From: Promicromonospora sp. AC04
GTDB taxonomy: Bacteria > Actinomycetota > Actinomycetes > Actinomycetales > Cellulomonadaceae
Direction: 5' to 3'
Assembly (NCBI RefSeq): GCF_003058225.1
Contig: NZ_QBUG01000004.1
Span: forward strand, 372,001-436,000
Length of the DNA stretch: 64,000 nucleotides
Both the position numbers and the translations under genes were made by a program. The notes under the pieces were generated by a model. That model was not told where the DNA came from. It saw only the letters and a list, made by a program, of their open reading frames with translations, and did not search any database. Below, one piece after another: positions 16,746 to 24,715 of the stretch. How positions within the stretch are numbered: position 1 is the stretch's first letter; each line of letters opens with the position of its first letter.

Positions 16746-17651
16746 TCAGCGCCGGTCGGCGCCGAACAGCATCTGGGCGAGGATCAGCATCTGCGAGGCG
16801 AAACCGAGCAAGACCGGGAGCAACGCCCACAACCAGTTCACCGTGAACCCGACCGCAAGGAACGCGGCGGCAGTCACCGCCCACACGACGATGGTGTAGA
16901 TGCCGAATCGCGCAGCCGCCGTCGGGTCCTCCTCGAAGCGGTTACCCGCCTCGACATGTCGACGCGCTTCGGCGACAGCCCACTGCTTCTTCCTGTTGGT
17001 CGTGGTCGCGGCCAAGTAGGACAGCAACACCACGCCGGCCACGAGCGCCAGCCCGTCCACGGCGAACCACATGTACTGGGCGCCGAAGAGGTGCACGACA
17101 GCGAGCAGGCAGCCGACCAGCACCAGGCCCCACCCGATGCCGAACAGCGCCGAGCGGCCGGCGGGCATCGGGTGGTTGGTCGTCGTCTCCTGGGCAAGCG
17201 ACGCGCCCACCACCCAGCCGAGCGCGGCCCCGGCAACCAGCGCGACCCCGGTCGGCAGCCCGAGCCCGATGTCCCGGTCCGCGAGGCCGACCGCAGCGAA
17301 GACAGTCCCGACGACGCTCGCGGCCAGCACGATCGAGATGAGCACGACGACCGCCACGTACGACGGCTTGCGCGGAACGCGGTTGTGAGCCATCAGCTCC
17401 GCGGCGGACGGCGCGGTAGGTGCGGCGCCGGCCGTCGTCGGGCCTGAGGCCTCCTCGACGAGCGCGCGCACGTCGCCGAGCTCGTCCACGGCGCGCCGGG
17501 CGGCATCGTCCGGCTCGACGCCGCTCGCGGTCAGCTCCGCCACGCGGTCCAGGAGGTTCGCGCGGATCTCCTCCTTGAGGTCCTGCACGTCGGGGGTCAT
17601 CGCGAGGCCGGCGAAGGCCTCGTCCAGGAGGCGGTGCACGGAGGTGTCCAT
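16746..17651 (-). CDS. Membrane protein with N-terminal permease-prefix (HAAS-type) domain
   Basis: The 301-residue protein starts with a roughly 70-residue soluble helical domain (HRLLDEAFAGL, ADLKEEIRANLLDRVAEL, then DDAARRAVDELGD) of the kind found before permeases and in DUF1700/HAAS proteins, followed by about seven membrane helices. Such proteins are routinely encoded directly after PadR regulators, as here (TGATG overlap of one base). The role is unknown, probably membrane stress or transport under PadR control. Confidence 0.75.
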   Translation of the reverse strand: MDTSVHRLLDEAFAGLAMTPDVQDLKEEIRANLLDRVAELTASGVEPDDAARRAVDELGDVRALVEEASGPTTAGAAPTAPSAAELMAHNRVPRKPSYVAVVVLISIVLAASVVGTVFAAVGLADRDIGLGLPTGVALVAGAALGWVVGASLAQETTTNHPMPAGRSALFGIGWGLVLVGCLLAVVHLFGAQYMWFAVDGLALVAGVVLLSYLAATTTNRKKQWAVAEARRHVEAGNRFEEDPTAAARFGIYTIVVWAVTAAAFLAVGFTVNWLWALLPVLLGFASQMLILAQMLFGADRR

Positions 17652-18031
17652 CACCGGGAACCTTTCAGGTCGAGGAGGGAGTCGATGGTGCGCCGCGTGA
17701 CCACCCACGCGTCCACGTTGCGCCGGTACACGGCCCGGCCGGCGTCGGTGATGCGGTAGTACTTGCGGCGTCCGCCCTGGGACTCGTCGCCCCAGTAGGC
17801 CTCGACCAGGCCGTCCTTCACGAGCCGCCGGTAGGCCGCGTAGAGCGTGGCCTCCTTGATCTCGTAGTCGCCGCCGGTCGCGTCGCGGATCGCCTTGTAG
17901 ATCTCGAACCCGTACCGGTCCCGGCCGCGCAGCACGCCGAGCACGATCGTGTCGGTGTGCCCGCGCAGGAGATCGGCGGCGAAGGCATCCGCCCCGCCGT
18001 CCGGCGTCGAGTCGCTCGCTCTCTGCATCAC
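17651..18031 (-). CDS. PadR family transcriptional regulator
   Basis: The 126-residue product has the PadR winged helix (TIVLGVLRGRDRYGFEIYKAI, ATLYAAYRRLVKDGLVEAYW, GGRRKYYRITDAGR). PadR proteins are usually autorepressors that also control the gene behind them, here the membrane protein. The start GTG at 18031, or the ATG one codon later, follows TACAGT by exactly 7 nt, which fits leaderless transcription. A palindrome overlaps this promoter (next entry). Confidence 0.92.
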   Translation of the reverse strand: MMQRASDSTPDGGADAFAADLLRGHTDTIVLGVLRGRDRYGFEIYKAIRDATGGDYEIKEATLYAAYRRLVKDGLVEAYWGDESQGGRRKYYRITDAGRAVYRRNVDAWVVTRRTIDSLLDLKGSR

Positions 18032-18033
18032 GC

Positions 18034-18060
18034 CTAGTACTGTATCTGATCAACTACTAG
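18034..18060. promoter_or_regulatory. padR promoter with palindromic operator
   Basis: Reading the minus strand there is TTGTGG, a 17-nt spacer and TACAGT, then 7 nt to the GTG of padR. An inverted repeat CTAGTA-N15-TACTAG overlaps the -10 box and spacer, as expected for autorepression by PadR. Confidence 0.6.
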
Positions 18061-18079
18061 ACCACAACACCCTGCGACC

Positions 18080-18196
18080 GAGTGCAGACTTCATCGCGGA
18101 CCAGATCGCTGACTGCAGACTTGGTTGCGGATGGGTGCCCTGTATCCGCTGCCAACTCTGCAGTCGGCATCCGGAGTGGTTAAGAAGTCTGCAGTC
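18080..18196. repeat. Nested inverted repeats after the FUSC gene
   Basis: The outer arms 18080-18091 and 18185-18196 are copies of GACTGCAGACTT and its complement with one mismatch. The inner arms 18111-18132 and 18144-18165 pair over 22 nt with about three mismatches and begin with the same CTGCAGA core. The whole element lies between the end of the FUSC gene and padR and could fold into a two-tier hairpin. Confidence 0.65.
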
Positions 18197-18230
18197 GGCA
18201 GTCGGTGGAGCCCGCGCAGCCGGCCGGGGA

Positions 18231-19346
18231 CTACAGCTCCGGGAGGGCCTCGCGGGCCTCGCCCGGGGAGGCTCCCGCGGCCTCCAGCGCGTCCACCACC
18301 GGCGACCGCAGCAGCATCACCAGCGACTGCACCTGCCAGTCGCCCTCGCCCACTGTCCGGGGGTCCACCTGGGCGGCCACGGTGGTCAGCACCTCGCGTC
18401 CGCGCGTGCCGTCACCCCCGGAGCCGACGTCGGACGCGAGGAGCCGCACGCCCGACGCGAAGGCCTCGACCAGCCCGGCCACCGGCTCGACGTCGTGGTC
18501 CCCGTCCAGCACGGGGAGCACGCGGCGGGCGAGGACCCGCACCGACCGCATGGTCCGGTCGACGAGCACCGCCTGCCCCTCCAGCCGGGCGAGCTCACCG
18601 CGATGTATCCGCCCCACGGAGATCCGGGCCAGCTCGCGGGCGTCGCGCGCGGCCTCCTGCCACTCGGCGAGCACCGGCTCCGAGGCACGGCCGCGCACGA
18701 GGGCGGCGCCGACGTCGTCCAGGTCGCGCGAGCGCAGGCCGCGGGCGAGCGTCTCCAGGGTCTCGGCGAGCTCGGTCACCGCCTGCTCGGCGAGCGCCCG
18801 CGGACGGCGCCGGGTGTCGCCCGGCGTGAGCAGCGCGACGAGCAGGGCGATCGCGCCGCCGGTCAGGGCGTCGGTCCACCGGCCGAGCGGCCCGCCGGAG
18901 ACCGAGGGCAGGCCCACCACGATGATCGCCTGCACGCCCGCCTGCGTGACCAGCAGGGTGCCCCGGTCGATGAACCGGGCGGCGATCGCGGAGATGAACA
19001 GCACCAGGCTGAGCTGCCACCAGCCCGACCCGATCAGGTGCACTATCAGGTCGCCCATGGCGACGCCGACGGCCACACCCACTGCCAGCTCGGACACCCT
19101 GCGGACGTCCCGCTGCGCGGTGAAGCCGAGCAGGACCCAGGCCGCGACCGGCGCGAAGAAGGGCTGCTCGTGCCCCAGCACGTAGCGCGCGACCAGGTAA
19201 GCGGCCCCGGCAGCGAGCGACGCCTGCGCGATCGGGATCAGGCTCGCCCGCGCGCGTGTCCAGCCCTGCCGCAGCCGGGTGCGCAGCATGAGCGTGCGCA
19301 TGGCCTTGCGCCACATCTCGTCGGCGGGGCCGGGCAGTGAGGTCAC
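18231..19346 (-). CDS. FUSC family membrane protein
   Basis: The 371-residue protein has about six membrane helices in its first 180 residues and a long helical cytoplasmic C-terminal half, the FUSC/aromatic-acid-exporter-like architecture (HEQPFFAPVAAWVLLGF, then GVAMGDLIVHLIGSGWWQL). Family members are proposed efflux proteins; the substrate here is unknown. GTG 19346 is chosen because AGGA lies a suitable distance upstream; an ATG nine codons earlier is possible. Confidence 0.8.
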   Translation of the reverse strand: MTSLPGPADEMWRKAMRTLMLRTRLRQGWTRARASLIPIAQASLAAGAAYLVARYVLGHEQPFFAPVAAWVLLGFTAQRDVRRVSELAVGVAVGVAMGDLIVHLIGSGWWQLSLVLFISAIAARFIDRGTLLVTQAGVQAIIVVGLPSVSGGPLGRWTDALTGGAIALLVALLTPGDTRRRPRALAEQAVTELAETLETLARGLRSRDLDDVGAALVRGRASEPVLAEWQEAARDARELARISVGRIHRGELARLEGQAVLVDRTMRSVRVLARRVLPVLDGDHDVEPVAGLVEAFASGVRLLASDVGSGGDGTRGREVLTTVAAQVDPRTVGEGDWQVQSLVMLLRSPVVDALEAAGASPGEAREALPEL

Positions 19347-19377
19347 GAGGGCATCCTCGCATCCGCCCGCCAACGGC

Positions 19378-19434
19378 TGAGTGCGGGATCTTCGCCCCTT
19401 TCTGTGTGCCAGAAGGGCAAAGATCCCGCACTCA
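19378..19434. terminator. Imperfect 25-bp hairpin after ygfZ
   Basis: TGAGTGCGGGATCTT at the left and its complement at the right pair perfectly, followed by a slightly mismatched inner section and a five-base loop. It begins 15 bp beyond the ygfZ stop on the minus strand and ends just before the FUSC gene, so it is probably the ygfZ transcript terminator. Confidence 0.6.
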
Positions 19435-19448
19435 ACGGGGCGGCTGGG

Positions 19449-20600
19449 TCAGATCAGGCTGGCCGGGCCGCGGAGGCCGCGGGTCAGCGGGCCGTGCGCC
19501 TCCGGGCGGTCGACGGACATGCCGTCGCCCGGGACCACGATCTCCTGCGCCGCCGACACCTCGATACCCTGGCCCGAGATCTCGCCGGTCACCATGAGCT
19601 CCGTGTCCTCCGGGACGTTGCGCTTCAGCACGGCGAGGCCGATCGGCCCCAGCTCGTGGTGGCGCGCAATCGAGGTGAGCGTCCCGACGACCTTCCCCTC
19701 TCCGCCGTCCGACGCCGGAAGGCGCACCTCCGCGCCCGCCTCCGGGAGAAGGTGCTGCGAACCGTCGAGGTGCAGCATGACCAGCCGGCGGGGCGGGCGG
19801 CCGAGGTTGTGCACACGCGCGACCGTCTCCTGGCCCCGGTAGCAGCCCTTGTTGATGTGGACGGCGGTGCGCAGCCAGTCCAGCTCGTGCGGGATGGTGC
19901 GGTCGTCGACCTCGCGCGCGTACCGCGGGCGCCACGCCTCGACCCGCAGGGCCTCCGTGGCCCAGGTGCCGGCGAGCGGCCAGCCGGCGGACTCGCGGGC
20001 CGCGACCTCGGCCTCCAGGTCGGCGCGGGGCACCAGCACGAGCCGCCAGGGGCGCTGCGCGCCGGGGTGCTCGGCCTCGGCCGGCCCGTAGCGTGTGCCG
20101 CCCCCGACCACGTTCGGCCACGCGTCGTGCCAGGTCACCGGCTCGCCTTCAGCACCCTCCGCGGCCACGGGCTCGCCGATCGCCGCCCACTGGTCGGTGG
20201 CGTCCGTGATCTCGACGCGCAGCATGAACTTCATGCGGTCGAGCCAGCCGGCCAGGCCCGGGGCCGACTCGCGCTCGGTGATCAGCCACGTGGCCTCGCC
20301 GTCGTCCACCACGCCCGCCGCATGCTCGATGTGGCCCTGCGGCGACAGGACGAGCAGCTCCGTGCTGGTCCGGGGCGCCAGGCCCTCGAGCTGCTGCGAG
20401 GTGATCGAGTGCAGCCAGCTCAGCCGGTCGGGTCCGGCGACCCGGACGATCCCGAGGTGGGACTGGTCGACCACCGCCCCGCCGCGCGACAGCGCGCGCT
20501 GCTCGGCGGTCGGGTCGCCGTAGTGCCAGGCGACGCCGGCGTCGGGGCCGGCGGCGGCAACAGCGCCGTGCCGGCGCAACAGGGGGCTCTCGTAATCCAT
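19449..20600 (-). CDS. ygfZ: YgfZ/GcvT-like folate-binding Fe-S assembly protein
   Basis: The 383-residue product carries the diagnostic motif NKGCYRGQE (K-G-C-Y-x-G-Q-E) in the C-terminal half and a GcvT-like fold. YgfZ (human IBA57, yeast Caf17) helps maintain certain iron-sulfur enzymes using tetrahydrofolate. It is encoded just after the nitrobindin-like gene, a pairing common in actinobacteria. The ATG at 20600 is preceded by GAGGTGA. Confidence 0.92.
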   Translation of the reverse strand: MDYESPLLRRHGAVAAAGPDAGVAWHYGDPTAEQRALSRGGAVVDQSHLGIVRVAGPDRLSWLHSITSQQLEGLAPRTSTELLVLSPQGHIEHAAGVVDDGEATWLITERESAPGLAGWLDRMKFMLRVEITDATDQWAAIGEPVAAEGAEGEPVTWHDAWPNVVGGGTRYGPAEAEHPGAQRPWRLVLVPRADLEAEVAARESAGWPLAGTWATEALRVEAWRPRYAREVDDRTIPHELDWLRTAVHINKGCYRGQETVARVHNLGRPPRRLVMLHLDGSQHLLPEAGAEVRLPASDGGEGKVVGTLTSIARHHELGPIGLAVLKRNVPEDTELMVTGEISGQGIEVSAAQEIVVPGDGMSVDRPEAHGPLTRGLRGPASLI

Positions 20601-20653
20601 GCTCACCTCAGGTGCAGCGTTGTGGGCGGGCGAGGCATTCCCCGCCCGCGTTC

Positions 20654-21277
20654 TCACTGCCGGTCCAGCTCCGCCGACGCGTACGAGCGCAGCGGCTCGC
20701 CGAACGCGGCGAGCTCCTCCACCCACAGCAGGCGGCCCTGCACCAGGCCGTACAGCCGCTTCGACGCCCGCACCTCGGACGCCGTCGACGTGCGCGCTAT
20801 CGCGTCCGACGCCAGGTCGATCCGCCCGTTGCCCGCGGCGCCGATGTAGACCGCGATGCGCCCCGAGGCGTCCGCCACGAGCACCTCGAGAGTGTGCTTG
20901 TCGTCCTCGAGCCCGTCGGGGCGGTCCGTGGACACGCGCCAGTAGCCGGTCTCGGTGGACCAGACGGTGCCCGCCGTGGTTACGTCGGGCGCCTCGGCGG
21001 CGGCCAGGGCCTCGGCCTCGGCCTCGGTCGGGTCCGGGACGGGGGCGGGCCACGCGCCGTCGTCGGGCAGCTTGTCCGGGACGACGCCCTCGAGCACCCG
21101 CAGCGTGGACTCGAACCGCAGGTACGGGCCGCCGTCGTGGTCGAAGACCAGGTCCTGCACGAAGGTCTTCTTGCCGATACCGGGGTAGTCGATCACACCC
21201 TCGCCGCGCCACCGGCCCACCAGCCAGGCCAGCGGATAGACCTCGGGCGAGAGGCCGTCAGGGAACGTGAACGTCAT
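20654..21277 (-). CDS. Nitrobindin-like FABP family protein, axial His replaced by Tyr
   Basis: The 207-residue protein has the N-terminal GxWxGxG motif (LVGRWRGEG) and the ten-strand lipocalin-like pattern of nitrobindins (DUF1794), heme proteins that bind NO and isomerise peroxynitrite. Relative to the family it has an acidic Ala/Glu/Pro insertion at about residues 72-105. At the C-terminus, GEPLRSYASAELDRQ aligns without gaps to GQPLQDHLAAVLHRQ of mycobacterial nitrobindin, so the histidine that ligates heme iron is a tyrosine here. Heme binding is therefore doubtful. Its start overlaps the small membrane-protein stop (TGATG). Confidence 0.85.
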   Translation of the reverse strand: MTFTFPDGLSPEVYPLAWLVGRWRGEGVIDYPGIGKKTFVQDLVFDHDGGPYLRFESTLRVLEGVVPDKLPDDGAWPAPVPDPTEAEAEALAAAEAPDVTTAGTVWSTETGYWRVSTDRPDGLEDDKHTLEVLVADASGRIAVYIGAAGNGRIDLASDAIARTSTASEVRASKRLYGLVQGRLLWVEELAAFGEPLRSYASAELDRQ

Positions 21278-21390
21278 CAGCGCTGGCCGGTGTACAGCTT
21301 GTAGACGACGTAGCCGGCGAACCAGGCGACCGCGACGGCGACCGCGACGATGAGGCCGGTGAAGATGAGCTCAAGGGCATGGATCGACAT
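21277..21390 (-). CDS. 37-residue single-pass membrane protein
   Basis: This short gene starts MSIHALELIF, continues with an Ile/Val/Ala-rich helix spanning about residues 8-29 and ends KLYTGQR. Its stop overlaps the ATG of the nitrobindin-like gene by one base (TGATG), strong evidence that it is translated and coupled. The helix with a positively charged tail suggests a small membrane subunit. I do not recognise its family. Confidence 0.7.
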   Translation of the reverse strand: MSIHALELIFTGLIVAVAVAVAWFAGYVVYKLYTGQR

Positions 21391-21429
21391 GGTGCCGATC
21401 CTAACCGGCCACGGCTTAGAGTCAGCGGC

Positions 21430-21789
21430 ATGCGCCAGCTCGTGATCAAGACCACTGCAGGCCTGGACCGGCCCGAGGCCACCAACCAGGCGTTCACCGT
21501 CGCCGCCGCCGCTGTGGCGTCCGGGGCCGAGGTGAGCCTCTGGCTCACCGGTGAGTCCGCGTGGTTCGCGCTGCCCGGCCGGGCAGCCGACCTGGTGCTC
21601 GAGCACGCGACGCCCCTGCCCGACCTGATCGAGGCAGTCCTGTCCGCTGGAACCGTCACGCTCTGCACCCAGTGCGCCGCGCGCCGCGACATCACCGAGG
21701 CGGACGTGCTGCCCGGCATCCGCATCGCGGGCTCGGCGCTGTTCACGGAGGAGATCCTGCGGGAGGGCGCCCAGGCCCTGGTCTACTGA
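21430..21789 (+). CDS. DsrE family protein
   Basis: The 119-residue protein resembles the DsrE/DsrF fold: an alternating alpha/beta domain with LVIKTTAGLDRP at the N-terminus and a cysteine pair in TLCTQCAARRDI. Such proteins often take part in sulfur relay. The ATG at 21430 follows TAGAGT by 7 nt, so it is probably leaderless. It is divergent from the nitrobindin operon and convergent with the DUF4395/thioredoxin pair, which has a related redox flavour. Confidence 0.85.
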   Translation: MRQLVIKTTAGLDRPEATNQAFTVAAAAVASGAEVSLWLTGESAWFALPGRAADLVLEHATPLPDLIEAVLSAGTVTLCTQCAARRDITEADVLPGIRIAGSALFTEEILREGAQALVY

Positions 21790-21808
21790 CCGGTACGCCT
21801 GGTGGCGT

Positions 21809-22249
21809 TCAGGCGCGGACCAGGCCCGTGCGGCGCAGCAGCAGGTAGAGCTCGCACCCGAGGCACAGTCCGATGACGGCGTTGAGCGCTGCGGCGATGA
21901 ACGCCACCCCGGCCGCGATCGGCACCGCCAGGAGCACCCCGGAGAAGCCGAGGATCACGCCCACCCCGGTGACGAAGAGGCCGATGCCCTGCGCGAAGCG
22001 GGGCGGACGCCGGTCCTCCATCTCCGCGGGCGGGCTCAGCCGCGGCCGCACGAAGCGCTTGAACACCATGCCCTGCCACGAGCCCTCGGCGCCGCGCACC
22101 GTGCCGAGCAGGAAGCTCAGCATGATGAACGTCAGCAGCCACAGCCCGGCGGTGCTCGCGCCGAGCAGCACCACGGCTGCCAGCAGCACCGCCGTGATGC
22201 TCGCCCCAACGCGCGGCCCGCGCGGGTCGATCCCCTTGCTCACACTCAT
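21809..22249 (-). CDS. DUF4395 family membrane protein
   Basis: The 146-residue product has about four hydrophobic segments and the family blocks RFVRPRLSPPAEMEDRRPPRFAQ and GLCLGCELY (CxGC). DUF4395 proteins are usually encoded with thioredoxin or rhodanese genes; here its ATG overlaps a thioredoxin-like gene by 4 nt. A role in sulfur or thiol trafficking across the membrane is plausible but unproven. Confidence 0.88.
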   Translation of the reverse strand: MSVSKGIDPRGPRVGASITAVLLAAVVLLGASTAGLWLLTFIMLSFLLGTVRGAEGSWQGMVFKRFVRPRLSPPAEMEDRRPPRFAQGIGLFVTGVGVILGFSGVLLAVPIAAGVAFIAAALNAVIGLCLGCELYLLLRRTGLVRA

Positions 22250-22695
22250 GACTGCCTCTCCCCGTCCAGTTCGACCCCCGCGGTCGAAACCCGGCTCAGC
22301 GCCTGTCGTGCCTGGGTGTCGGACACCACGCCGCTCATGCGAGCCACCTCGCGCCCACCGCCGTCGACCACGAGCACCGTGGGCGTCCGGAGCACGCCGA
22401 GCGTGCGGACGAGGTCGAGGTGGTCGTCCACGAGCACCTCTCGGTGCCCGACGCCGGAGCTCGACCCGGTAAGCCCCCCGAGAACACGTGACGTGGACCG
22501 GCAAGCGGCACACACCTCGGCCGAGAACTGCACGAATGTCACTCGGTCCGCGAGTGCGATCCCGGACGACGCCCAGTCGATTCCGACGGGCGTTTCCCGG
22601 GGTGCGCGCACAGCACCTTGACGTGCCGACCACCACACTCCGAGTGCGGCAGTACCCAGCACGAGCACCACCAGCGCTATCACCTGTCCCAACAT
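22246..22695 (-). CDS. Membrane-anchored thioredoxin-like protein
   Basis: The 149-residue protein has an N-terminal membrane anchor (about residues 4-24) and a thioredoxin fold with the redox pair C62-A-A-C65 in FSAEVCAACRST and the cis-Pro region LRTPTVLVV. It should act in thiol-disulfide exchange on the outer face of the membrane. It is coupled to the DUF4395 gene by a 4-nt overlap. Confidence 0.85.
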   Translation of the reverse strand: MLGQVIALVVLVLGTAALGVWWSARQGAVRAPRETPVGIDWASSGIALADRVTFVQFSAEVCAACRSTSRVLGGLTGSSSGVGHREVLVDDHLDLVRTLGVLRTPTVLVVDGGGREVARMSGVVSDTQARQALSRVSTAGVELDGERQS

Positions 22696-22749
22696 TCAGC
22701 CCACGATGCCGTGACTTGCTCGTCCAGACAAGTCCTCACCTGCGGTATC

Positions 22750-23490
22750 TCAGAGAATGACCATCCGGCCCACGACGAACACGAAGATGCCGCACACCGC
22801 GACGGGCAGCGCGCTCGCCGCGAGCCCGGCCAGGCGCGCACGGCGGGCGGGCAGCCGTTCCAGCAGCAGGTGCAGCGCGCCCACGACGAGACCCGCGACG
22901 AGACCGCACCAGAGACCGCTCACGGTGTCGATGTTCGGCAGCAGCGTCCCGGCCGCGCCGCCCACCACCACGGCGGCGATCGCGGAGATCCCCAGCGCCA
23001 CCCAGCCGCGCACCGGCAGCGCGGACACGGCCGCGGCGACCGCCAGCGCGACGGCGCTCGTCACGACGAGCGCGGCGCCGGCGTCGGACCGGGCGGCAGC
23101 GATCCAGCCGGAGGCCGCGATCGCCGCGACGACGCCGGCCACTGTGCCCGACACGGACTCGGTGAGCTGGGGCCGCCCGTCGCGGCGCAGCATCTGCGCG
23201 ATGAACGCGAGCACCACGGCGCCCGCCAGCACCATCGGCAGGTGGCGCAGCACGGGTTCACCCTCGGTCAGATAGGTAGCCGCCGCACCGCCGATCCCGC
23301 AGAGCGCCACGACCACGCGCGTGCTTCCCGGCGCGGGCAGCCGCAGCATCGACGGCCAGCCCAGCGCGACGAGAACCACCAGGACCACGACCGCCGCCAC
23401 GACGGGCAGGGGCCGAGGCTGGACGTATGACGCTGCGGCGACGAGGGCTGCGAGCGCAGCGGTCGTCACGGCGCGGCTGGAGACGGACAC
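22750..23490 (-). CDS. Multi-spanning membrane protein near glnR
   Basis: The 246-residue protein consists mostly of Ala/Val/Leu-rich helices, about seven or eight of them, with few charged residues and the motif GDAGAALVVTSAV-like small-residue stretches in the centre. I do not recognise a catalytic motif. Similar permease-like proteins are commonly encoded beside glnR in actinobacteria. It is divergent from glnR, with 276 bp between the two starts. Confidence 0.65.
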   Translation of the reverse strand: MSVSSRAVTTAALAALVAAASYVQPRPLPVVAAVVVLVVLVALGWPSMLRLPAPGSTRVVVALCGIGGAAATYLTEGEPVLRHLPMVLAGAVVLAFIAQMLRRDGRPQLTESVSGTVAGVVAAIAASGWIAAARSDAGAALVVTSAVALAVAAAVSALPVRGWVALGISAIAAVVVGGAAGTLLPNIDTVSGLWCGLVAGLVVGALHLLLERLPARRARLAGLAASALPVAVCGIFVFVVGRMVIL

Positions 23491-23637
23491 GACTCAGAGT
23501 TTTCCAGAGAGAGTCCGTGTTCCCTCAATCGGAGCCCTGCACGCCCTGAATCCCGCGTCCGAGCGAGACGAGCAACACTCGCGTCATGCGAACGTCACGG
23601 GTCCTGACCAGCATGGTGGTGCTCAGGAAAAGGGCGT

Positions 23638-23653
23638 GTAACATGCACGCAAC
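23638..23653. promoter_or_regulatory. Candidate GlnR box upstream of glnR
   Basis: GTAAC-N6-GCAAC matches the actinobacterial GlnR box pattern gTnAC-N6-GnAAC, with another GCAAC directly after it. It lies 114 bp before the glnR start and could mediate autoregulation. Confidence 0.4.
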
Positions 23654-23766
23654 AAGCAACAGGGCAGACTTCCGCAAAGCCAGTTGGACGCGACGGGACG
23701 TCTCGCTTCAGCGAGACCCGAGCCAGGGACGGTAGCGAGACGCCGGTTCCGAGAGGAGGTGCGTCA

Positions 23767-24630
23767 ATGGCAGAGCTGTTGATCCTCACACCCGCCACCG
23801 GCGGGTCGGCCGAGGTGCTGCCCGCACTGGGACTGCTGTCCCATCGGGTGCGGGTGCTCCCGATGGAGCCCTCGGCGCTTGTTGATGCCCCGGATGCGGA
23901 CGTCGTCCTGCTGGACGCCCGCCGCGATCTCGTCGCGGCCCGCACCACCTGCCGGCTGCTGCACGCCACGGGCCTCACGGTGCCGCTCGTGCTGATCCTC
24001 ACCGAGGGCGGCCTCACGGTCGTGACCCACGAGTGGGGGGCCGATGACCTGCTGCTGGAGTCCGCCTCGCCCGCCGAGGTCGAGGCCCGCCTCCGTCTCG
24101 TGGTCGAGCGCTCGGCGCGCGGCCCCGCCGAGGAGTCGCAGCAGGAGATCTCCGCGGGTGAGCTCGCGATCGACGCCGGCGGGTACACCGCCCGGCTCCG
24201 CGGCCGCCCCATCGACCTCACCTACAAGGAGTTCGAGCTCCTCAAGTACCTGGTGCAGCACCCGGGCCGCGTGTTCACGCGCGCCCAGCTGCTGCAGGAG
24301 GTCTGGGGCTACGACTACTACGGGGGCACGCGCACCGTCGACGTCCACGTGCGGCGGTTGCGCGCCAAGCTCGGTCCCGAGCACGAGCAGCTCATCGGTA
24401 CGGTGCGCAACGTCGGCTACCGGTTCGACCCGCCCAAGGAGCGTCCGGTCGAGGACACGCCTGCGGTGGCGCCCGTCGGCTCACCGGTCGGCTCTTCGCC
24501 GACCGGCAGCACGACGAGCGACGTCGTGGCCCCGGGCGCGGCGAACGGCGCTGAGGCGTCGGACGCGAAGCCCACTGACGACTCCAGCGGGGGCCCCACC
24601 GGGAAGCGAGTGGCGCAGACGGGCCACTGA
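23767..24630 (+). CDS. glnR: Nitrogen regulator GlnR (OmpR family)
   Basis: The 287-residue protein has an atypical receiver domain (about 1-115: [36 protein letters not shown] with D50) and an OmpR-type winged helix ([48 protein letters not shown]) that is nearly identical to Streptomyces GlnR. It controls ammonium assimilation and nitrogen-source genes. The C-terminal 60 residues form a low-complexity Pro/Ser/Ala tail. GAGAGGAGG lies 7 nt before the ATG. The coding end runs into a tandem repeat. Confidence 0.93.
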   Translation: MAELLILTPATGGSAEVLPALGLLSHRVRVLPMEPSALVDAPDADVVLLDARRDLVAARTTCRLLHATGLTVPLVLILTEGGLTVVTHEWGADDLLLESASPAEVEARLRLVVERSARGPAEESQQEISAGELAIDAGGYTARLRGRPIDLTYKEFELLKYLVQHPGRVFTRAQLLQEVWGYDYYGGTRTVDVHVRRLRAKLGPEHEQLIGTVRNVGYRFDPPKERPVEDTPAVAPVGSPVGSSPTGSTTSDVVAPGAANGAEASDAKPTDDSSGGPTGKRVAQTGH

Positions 24631-24706
24631 GCGTCGCGTAGACAGGCACTGAGCGTCGCGTAGACAGGCACCGAGCGCCGCGCAGACAAGGCACCGAGCG
24701 CGTAGG
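24625..24706. repeat. 22-bp tandem repeat at the glnR 3' end
   Basis: Units at 24625-24646 and 24647-24668 are identical (CACTGAGCGTCGCG, then TAGACAGG). A third 23-bp unit with four changes follows to 24691, then a partial fourth unit to about 24706. A more degenerate unit is visible just before, inside the coding end. The TGA of glnR lies in the first unit, so the array forms the 3' end of glnR and reaches the next promoter. Confidence 0.8.
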
Positions 24707-24715
24707 TTCGTACCT

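Noticed and set aside
24625-24706. Possible CRISPR array
   Set aside because: The units are directly adjacent without spacers, so it is a simple tandem repeat.
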